A program made the translations under genes and the position numbers. Below the pieces are notes generated by a model that was given only the letters and a program-made list of their open reading frames with translations, did not search any database and had not been told where the DNA came from. Below are positions 5,007-8,605 of a stretch of 23,730 nt of DNA, piece by piece. Every line of letters starts with the position of its first letter. The first letter of the stretch is position 1. The DNA lies in the IMG/VR virus record IMGVR_UViG_3300045581_000282, positions 1 through 23,730 of that record; one strand, written 5' to 3'. Source of the DNA: a virus.

Positions 5007-6670
5007 TAGATTGAACTCCTTTCTGATTCCGTACGATAATCGTACAGAGGTTCGTTGTTGAATGATGCTTCCAAAAGTGCAAAGAGATTCGGGTACTTGG
5101 TGATGTTCTCACCGACATAGCCACAGAATCTAACCCACGACAGAGCCTTGTTAGAGCCTGTCACTTTGAGGTCACGTGTGTATTCGACGGCAGCGTGAAC
5201 GAACTCAAGATTCGCAAGACACCTGCTCGCTTTGAGCGAGCCTTTGAATATGCGTATCTCAATGGTGTTCTGATTCTCCATGTTGATAACGGAGTACCTG
5301 CCATTAGCCTGAGAGTGATGCTTGACTTTATCCCACAGCCTGCCCTTGTCTGAGAAGTCGGCATACTGATTGGATGATCTACCAGCAAGTCGCTCGACCT
5401 GACGTTGATTATCGTAAATCAACTTGCAGAATCTAAGTTCATGCCGTTGCCGTACGATTATCGTACGCTCTAGGTAACTGACATCCATTTCGCCTTCTCT
5501 GCGTGTGTGTATTGGACCGAATCCAACACGCCCCACGTGTACGTGAAAGCCACAGGATGAGTTAGCGTTCCACGAACGGAAGCCCATGCTCTGTGCCTTA
5601 CGCGTAAAGCGCCACGGAAAGTTGGTCTGATATTCTTCGAGTGAGTGAGGATGAGTCACCACCTCGAAGCCGTTATCAACCGAGCCGTCATACTTATAGA
5701 TAGCGCGGTCACCAAGTATGTAAGCCAGTTCTTCGGCGCAGTTATAGAGTTCCCCGTCTGTGGATTCGATTTCTAACTCGAAGCCAAGATAGTAGGGAGC
5801 GTTGCCAAACCTGCCCCAGTATGGTCGGTAGTTGTACGAGTGGATGATTGACTCTCTTTCTTCGTCATCATTGTCGCAACCGCATTGGCGACCATCATTT
5901 TCGCTATACGGCTCGTCACAGTATTCACACAATAAGAAAATGTCATCGTAACAAGATTGACAGAATCTCTCATTGTAATACGTGATAGCCGTATCGCTAA
6001 TCAAGTAGTAGTTCTCGCATGGATTACAGAGGAAATGGTCTGGATGTTCTACTAGTGCCTCCGTTAAATGATCCTCACACAGTAACGTGCCGTCGAAGGA
6101 ACGCGCTGTGATAGCCCACCCTCTGAACGATGGTTGCATCCTGTCATAATACATATGACTTTCATAGCGCCATGTCCGAGAGTAGTGACCATGCCAGTAG
6201 TTACCATTCTCAATGAGGGTAATCCGTTGAGGACAATCCTCAATCTCACAGACTGTTCGTGAACAGTAACCATGAACTGCGACCTCGCCATCTTCTTCCC
6301 TTGATGTCCTGACCATAACAGACGTTTGCCCGTCTAGTATTGGTCGATTGCAACAACGGCAGATGATACGTTGCTCTGTGATATTCGTACGATTATCGTA
6401 CAGATAATCTCTGAAGTGAGCCATATCCCATGCCGTCAGGACATTGTTCTCGAACATGCCCTCTCCATACATGCGCTCTGATGTGTAATGTACGGAAGAA
6501 GGGTCACTCATGTATAAGTTCTCGATTACAATATCGAACTTCATGGTGATGCAAGGTGGACACATCTCATTGAATGAGTATTCCAAGACATCTATTGAGT
6601 AAAGATGATTAGGTCTATTGCAATGGGAGCAATAACCAAGACCTGCGAAGGTTGGATTGTACTGAGTCAT
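5006..6670 (-). CDS. Amidoligase-family enzyme with Cys-rich N-terminal half
   Basis: A 554-residue protein. The C-terminal half (about 290-500) matches phage 'amidoligase' proteins of the glutamine synthetase/GCS-like COOH-NH2 ligase group: YLGFELEIES (294-303), KYDGSVDNGFEVVTHP (326-341), SSCGFHVHVGR (371-381), and NTIEIRIFKGSL (468-479) with acidic and His residues expected to bind metal and ATP. The N-terminal ~270 residues carry many CxxC pairs (14/17, 37/40, 104/107, 215/218, 237/240, 248/251, 263/265), suggesting several zinc ribbons. Three palindromic sites lie inside: YDNRT at 91-95, RTIIVR at 402-407 and YDYRT at 543-547. It is joined by overlaps to a zinc miniprotein upstream and the amidotransferase downstream. 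It probably forms an amide or isopeptide bond; substrate unknown. Confidence 0.8.
   Translation of the reverse strand: MTQYNPTFAGLGYCSHCNRPNHLYSIDVLEYSFNEMCPPCITMKFDIVIENLYMSDPSSVHYTSERMYGEGMFENNVLTAWDMAHFRDYLYDNRTNITEQRIICRCCNRPILDGQTSVMVRTSREEDGEVAVHGYCSRTVCEIEDCPQRITLIENGNYWHGHYSRTWRYESHMYYDRMQPSFRGWAITARSFDGTLLCEDHLTEALVEHPDHFLCNPCENYYLISDTAITYYNERFCQSCYDDIFLLCEYCDEPYSENDGRQCGCDNDDEERESIIHSYNYRPYWGRFGNAPYYLGFELEIESTDGELYNCAEELAYILGDRAIYKYDGSVDNGFEVVTHPHSLEEYQTNFPWRFTRKAQSMGFRSWNANSSCGFHVHVGRVGFGPIHTRREGEMDVSYLERTIIVRQRHELRFCKLIYDNQRQVERLAGRSSNQYADFSDKGRLWDKVKHHSQANGRYSVINMENQNTIEIRIFKGSLKASRCLANLEFVHAAVEYTRDLKVTGSNKALSWVRFCGYVGENITKYPNLFALLEASFNNEPLYDYRTESERSSI
5031..5045 (-). promoter_or_regulatory. 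15-bp palindromic site, copy 5 (centre reversed)
   Basis: GTACGATAATCGTAC on the plus strand, so the central base is opposite to most copies. It encodes YDYRT near the amidoligase C-terminus and lies 24 bases upstream of the amidotransferase start, just before its AAAGGAG ribosome binding site. Confidence 0.87.
5452..5466 (-). promoter_or_regulatory. 15-bp palindromic site, copy 6 (inside amidoligase)
   Basis: Exact GTACGATTATCGTAC, outer C and G. It is read in a different frame from the other internal copies, giving RTIIVR. No obvious gene start follows. A half-matching sequence, GATTATCGTA, lies 36 bases to its left at 5407-5416. Confidence 0.85.
6387..6401 (-). promoter_or_regulatory. 15-bp palindromic site, copy 7 (inside amidoligase)
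   Basis: Exact GTACGATTATCGTAC, outer C and A, read in frame as YDNRT at residues 91-95, between two CxxC-containing segments of the amidoligase N-terminal half. Confidence 0.85.
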
Positions 6671-6771
6671 TCTAAATCCTTCCCGTCATGGATACATTGA
6701 CGACACATGTACCAACCGCCATTTTCTTTGGTAAAGGTAGCGGTATCACCGCATACAAAACATTTTTTCAT
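6667..6771 (-). CDS. Zinc-ribbon miniprotein (34 residues)
   Basis: A very short gene starting MKKCFVCGDTATF. Cys4/Cys7 and Cys23/Cys26 (CFVC and CRQC) form a two-pair zinc ribbon with a 15-residue spacer, and His28 follows. It begins in an ATGA overlap with the membrane miniprotein upstream and ends in an ATGA overlap with the amidoligase, so it is translationally linked on both sides. A GGTGG ribosome binding site precedes the start, and palindromic site copy 8 lies 12 bases upstream of the ATG. Its ribbon resembles those in the amidoligase N-terminal half, so it could be an accessory module, but that is inference. Confidence 0.72.
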   Translation of the reverse strand: MKKCFVCGDTATFTKENGGWYMCRQCIHDGKDLE

Positions 6772-6935
6772 AGTCCACCACCCGTACGATTATCGTACAA
6801 GTCTGCTGTGCAAGAGCCGTAGCCTGAACCAGTCCAACACACGTCACGTGTGAGGTAGGTGAATAGGGCAACGGCTATGAGAACGAAAGTCCACAATACG
6901 AACTTACCCCTGCGAGTAAGTTTGATGTCGTTCAT
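6768..6935 (-). CDS. Membrane miniprotein (55 residues)
   Basis: A short protein starting MNDIKLTRRGKFVLW, with a basic N-terminus, one hydrophobic segment (FVLWTFVLIAVALFTYL, about residues 12-28) and a short polar C-terminus with two Cys. It is probably single-pass with the C-terminus outside by the positive-inside rule. I prefer ATG 6935 because AAAGGA lies about nine bases upstream; an in-frame ATG at 6950 would add five residues with a poorer ribosome binding site. The C-terminal codons include palindromic site copy 8, read as YDNRT followed by GGGL. It is the first gene of the leftward operon, downstream of a possible promoter near 7041-7069. Function unknown. Confidence 0.65.
   Translation of the reverse strand: MNDIKLTRRGKFVLWTFVLIAVALFTYLTRDVCWTGSGYGSCTADLYDNRTGGGL
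6784..6798 (-). promoter_or_regulatory. 15-bp palindromic site, copy 8
   Basis: Exact GTACGATTATCGTAC, outer C and A. It is translated as YDNRT at the end of the membrane miniprotein and lies 12 bases upstream of the 34-residue zinc protein start. Confidence 0.88.
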
Positions 6936-6971
6936 AACCTGTCCTTTCATAGTGCCTTGTTGGGTGTACCC

Positions 6972-6986
6972 GTACGATTATCGTAC
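6972..6986 (-). promoter_or_regulatory. 15-bp palindromic site, copy 9
   Basis: Exact GTACGATTATCGTAC, outer C and A, in the leader of the leftward operon, downstream of the possible promoter at 7041-7069 and upstream of the first gene start by 36 bases (21 if ATG 6950 is used). Confidence 0.88.
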
Positions 6987-7040
6987 AGGTGTGGAAGTAC
7001 GCGAAGGCAAGGACGCATACTTCCACTCTCAAAGTTTCCC

Positions 7041-7069
7041 ATATTAGGCTTCTTAAGTCAAGCGCCCAA
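7041..7069 (-). promoter_or_regulatory. Possible leftward operon promoter
   Basis: On the minus strand, a TAATAT -10-like box (7046-7041) lies 17 bases from TTGGGC (7069-7064). The -10 is good and the -35 matches only half of TTGACA; a better TTGACT (about 7061-7056) is too close to this -10. Initiation near 7034 would leave palindromic site copy 9 in the leader. No better candidate was found upstream of the operon. Confidence 0.4.
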
Positions 7070-7114
7070 CGGCAACGGCTGAGGATGCGGTGACGGCTGT
7101 GTCTGTGCTTCGCG

Positions 7115-7125
7115 CCAACACAAAC
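7115..7125 (+). repeat. CCAACACAAAC repeat, copy 2
   Basis: Exact 11-bp copy in the gene-free stretch, preceded by GCTTCGCG. Minus-strand reading is GTTTGTGTTGG. Confidence 0.55.
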
Positions 7126-7152
7126 TTCGTGCGCTGGGTTGCGGTGAGGACT

Positions 7153-7167
7153 GTACGATTCTCGTAC
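7153..7167 (-). promoter_or_regulatory. 15-bp palindromic site, copy 10 (variant)
   Basis: GTACGATTCTCGTAC: one substitution (A to C) in the right arm, with outer T and A intact. It is the only imperfect full-length copy and sits between repeat copies in the gene-free stretch. Confidence 0.75.
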
Positions 7168-7212
7168 ACAATAACCCGATTGTCGGAACGGCGCTACATG
7201 TGCTATGCGAAG

Positions 7213-7223
7213 CCAACACAAAC
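7213..7223 (+). repeat. CCAACACAAAC repeat, copy 3
   Basis: Exact 11-bp copy, followed after seven bases by a perfect hairpin (GTAGCC-TTC-GGCTAC, 7231-7245). Confidence 0.55.
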
Positions 7224-7272
7224 CCTAGCGGTAGCCTTCGGCTACTCGCCTTATACGGGCGCACACGTGCGC

Positions 7273-7283
7273 CCTACACAAAC
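7273..7283 (+). repeat. CCTACACAAAC repeat, variant copy 4
   Basis: One-base variant of the 11-bp repeat, overlapping the right arm of a seven-base-pair hairpin (GGGCGCA-CACG-TGCGCCC, 7257-7274) and followed by TTTCGCGAGCG. Confidence 0.5.
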
Positions 7284-7350
7284 CTTTCGCGAGCGTGATC
7301 CGAGACGTGATCCGCGTTAGAAATACGATCTTATTTTCAGACATGCGAAA

Positions 7351-7378
7351 GCGCCCGACCCCTTGCGAGGTCGAGCGC
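7351..7378 (-). terminator. Probable terminator of the 7395-8009 gene
   Basis: The arms 7351-7360 and 7369-7378 form a 10-bp GC-rich stem with one mismatch. On the minus strand it is followed by TTT and then mixed bases, a short T-tract. It begins 17 bases past the stop codon of the leftward 204-residue gene. Position supports a terminator; the short T-tract lowers certainty. Confidence 0.6.
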
Positions 7379-7394
7379 CTTCGAGCGTTAGGGC

Positions 7395-8009
7395 TTAGGC
7401 GTTAGCCTTCACCTTCGAGCGCACCGCAGGATGATTAGCGCGGGTCGCTTCGCTCATCTTCTTCACCAGATTGAGGAACTTCTCCCATTGAGCCGAGTCT
7501 CTTGGCGTGATGTCCTCGATGTCAGCCATGAGCCCGATGAACAGAGAGACAGCCGAGTCAGCAGTCACAACCGCCTCGCCAGCCTTGCGACCAGCCTTCG
7601 CCCTCTCGCCCTGAGAAGGAACCGACTTCGCGAAAGCCTCGAAGGATTCAGCCTCGCCAACCTTCGCCTCGAACTCTTTGCCAAATGCTCGCTTGGCTTG
7701 GATTGTCACGTTCAAGACATCTTTCAGAGCCTTAGCCTTGCCACCTTCGAGGCTACGAACCTTCGATGATGCTACGAAGTATTGAGCCGTAGATGGCTTG
7801 ATTGTTGGGAGTGACCCCTTTGCCTCGCTCGCCTCGATTGTCGCCTTCAAACCGCGCACCGAGATTGCGCCAGCCTCTAGCATCTTGACCGCCTTCTCAT
7901 ATACCGAGAGTTCAGCCTCGAAGTTCAACACCGCTTCGAATGATGCTTGGAGTTCAGCGTTCACGCCGTCTAGATTGGAAACCACTTTGCCGTTCTTTGA
8001 TTTAGCCAT
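7395..8009 (-). CDS. Hypothetical helical protein under its own promoter
   Basis: I do not recognise this 204-residue protein. It is rich in Ala, Lys, Glu and Ser, almost entirely helical by inspection, with no Cys and little aromatic content. A basic stretch (ERAKAGRKAGEA) lies at about residues 133-144. The gene uses more GC-rich codons than the adjoining operon. The ATG at 8009 follows GAAAGG about ten bases upstream. It stands alone: a promoter at 8059-8087 with a palindromic site just upstream, and a hairpin terminator after the stop. A stand-alone, strongly promoted gene next to the site array makes it one candidate for the array's DNA-binding protein or for an abundant early protein, but no DNA-binding motif is certain. 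Confidence 0.72.
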   Translation of the reverse strand: MAKSKNGKVVSNLDGVNAELQASFEAVLNFEAELSVYEKAVKMLEAGAISVRGLKATIEASEAKGSLPTIKPSTAQYFVASSKVRSLEGGKAKALKDVLNVTIQAKRAFGKEFEAKVGEAESFEAFAKSVPSQGERAKAGRKAGEAVVTADSAVSLFIGLMADIEDITPRDSAQWEKFLNLVKKMSEATRANHPAVRSKVKANA

Positions 8010-8058
8010 TTTCTTGCCTTTCGATTAGGTGGCTTGGCTTGTCCTTGCCACTAAGAGC

Positions 8059-8087
8059 ATTTTGCCAGAAATCCCCCGTTAGGTCAA
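8059..8087 (-). promoter_or_regulatory. Leftward promoter for the 204-residue gene
   Basis: On the minus strand TTGACC (8087-8082) is separated by exactly 17 bases from CAAAAT (8064-8059), matching the bacterial housekeeping promoter at five of six and four of six positions. The start codon is about 50 bases downstream of the -10. Palindromic site copy 11 is centred about 61 bases upstream of the expected transcript start, a spacing that would suit an activator. Confidence 0.6.
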
Positions 8088-8105
8088 ATCTAAATCCCCC
8101 GCGCC

Positions 8106-8120
8106 GTACGATAATCGTAC
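8106..8120 (-). promoter_or_regulatory. 15-bp palindromic site, copy 11 (centre reversed)
   Basis: GTACGATAATCGTAC on the plus strand, outer C and G. It lies 18 bases upstream of the -35 box of the leftward promoter and is the rightmost copy found. Confidence 0.87.
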
Positions 8121-8170
8121 GCTCAGCCACGCTCGAAGCCAGCCAGCCAGACCAGCCAGCAGATAGCCCA

Positions 8171-8181
8171 CCAACACAAAC
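8171..8181 (+). repeat. CCAACACAAAC repeat, copy 5
   Basis: Exact 11-bp copy in the divergent control region, followed by GC-rich sequence ending in CTCGCGCTCGCCG. Confidence 0.55.
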
Positions 8182-8223
8182 CGCCCACCGATTAACACTC
8201 GCGCTCGCCGTTATTAAAAAAAT

Positions 8224-8248
8224 CTCGCTCGCTCGCTACGCTCGCTCG
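8224..8248 (+). repeat. CTCG tetranucleotide array
   Basis: Three CTCG units, an interruption (CTACG) and two more CTCG units, directly after a poly-A run (8216-8222). Related CGCTCGCC words occur on both sides. It may simply be low-complexity sequence in a regulatory spacer. Confidence 0.5.
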
Positions 8249-8434
8249 CCCCAAACGCTCGCCAATCGTCAGAGCCTTTCCCTTACAAGCAAAAGCCTTC
8301 GAGTCGCTAGCGCGACCCCAGTTTTTATAATGGGCGGAGCCCATGTTATACACTATCCCCTCATAATATTTTTCCAGTATTTGTCCGATTTGCCCCTAAT
8401 ATATGTGACTTGAGTAACAAAAATAAGAAAGATG

Positions 8435-8573
8435 CGTTCGGAATCGTCTTCTGAACGGGTTAGTATATATAGGGAGTATAAACGAGCGGCTAACGTGAGC
8501 GAGTTTATCGGGCCTCGGCAGGCTATGGGCCTGCCTCGTACGAGGGGGTAGTGAGGCGCTCTTAGGGAGCGCC
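8435..8573 (+). other. Tandem hairpin leader upstream of terL
   Basis: Three stems with five-base loops follow each other: 8435-8443 with 8449-8457 (nine pairs, one G-U, loop TCGTC); 8517-8523 with 8529-8535 (loop TATGG); and 8555-8561 with 8567-8573 (loop TTAGG). Between the first and second, ATAAAC (8478-8483) can pair with GTTTAT (8503-8508), and GTTAG (8459-8463) can pair with CTAAC (8490-8494) in its loop, an H-type pseudoknot. CCTCGTACGAGG (8534-8545) is a perfect palindrome overlapping the second stem. The array ends 21 bases before the terL ribosome binding site. It could be a leader RNA, a small RNA or a packaging site. Confidence 0.5.
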
Positions 8574-8605
8574 GAACGAAGGGGGATTTATAATGGAGGT
8601 TTTAT

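Larger units (their letters stand above)
6951..7394. other. Gene-free, GC-rich leader and control stretch
   Basis: No convincing gene is seen on either strand. Open frames here (for example 6904-7221 minus and 7090-7320 plus) have unlikely composition and read through repeats. The stretch holds two palindromic sites (6972 and the variant at 7153), three CCAACACAAAC-type repeats, two GC-rich hairpins (7231-7245 and 7257-7274), a CGTGATCCG direct repeat (7294 and 7306), a possible leftward promoter and the weak terminator of the upstream leftward gene. It is clearly richer in GC than the flanking operon. Confidence 0.6.
8010..8605. other. Divergent control region between leftward and rightward modules
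   Basis: No credible gene; the frame at 8039-8413 starts with TTG, lacks a ribosome binding site and crosses repeats. From left to right it holds the leftward promoter, palindromic site copy 11, repeat copy 5, a CTCG array, a hairpin (ATGGGC-GGA-GCCCAT, 8330-8344) fused to a TATAAT box (8326-8331), an AT-rich stretch (8345-8430), and a run of hairpins up to the terL ribosome binding site. Its arrangement suits the switch between early and late transcription, and a packaging or replication site is possible. Confidence 0.6.

Noticed and set aside
5407-5416. GATTATCGTA as a twelfth palindromic site
   Set aside because: Only about ten of fifteen bases match and the left arm is missing; it encodes an ordinary IYDNQ segment.
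6904-7221. Minus-strand frame of 105 residues as a gene
   Set aside because: Unlikely amino-acid composition, reads through repeats and a palindromic site, overlaps the membrane miniprotein in another frame, and no ribosome binding site.
7090-7320. Plus-strand frame of 76 residues with repeated PTQT
   Set aside because: PTQT is only the translation of the CCAACACAAAC repeat; the first copy is in another frame relation (ANTN). No ribosome binding site and no promoter.
2947-8120. The palindromic copies as a CRISPR array
   Set aside because: Spacing is irregular (about 180-950 bases), the intervening DNA is coding, and no cas genes are present.
2947-8120. Identity with L5-type stoperators or actinobacterial SOS boxes
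   Set aside because: The sequence is different: L5 stoperators are asymmetric 13-mers and SOS boxes have CGAAC/GTTCG arms. Only the design is similar.
8039-8413. Plus-strand frame of 124 residues in the divergent control region
   Set aside because: Starts with TTG without a ribosome binding site, crosses a promoter, repeats and hairpins, and has low-quality composition.
8431-8460. GTTCGGAATC as a tRNA T-arm
   Set aside because: No acceptor stem, anticodon arm or CCA end can be formed around it; it pairs better as a simple hairpin. No tRNA gene was recognised anywhere in the window.
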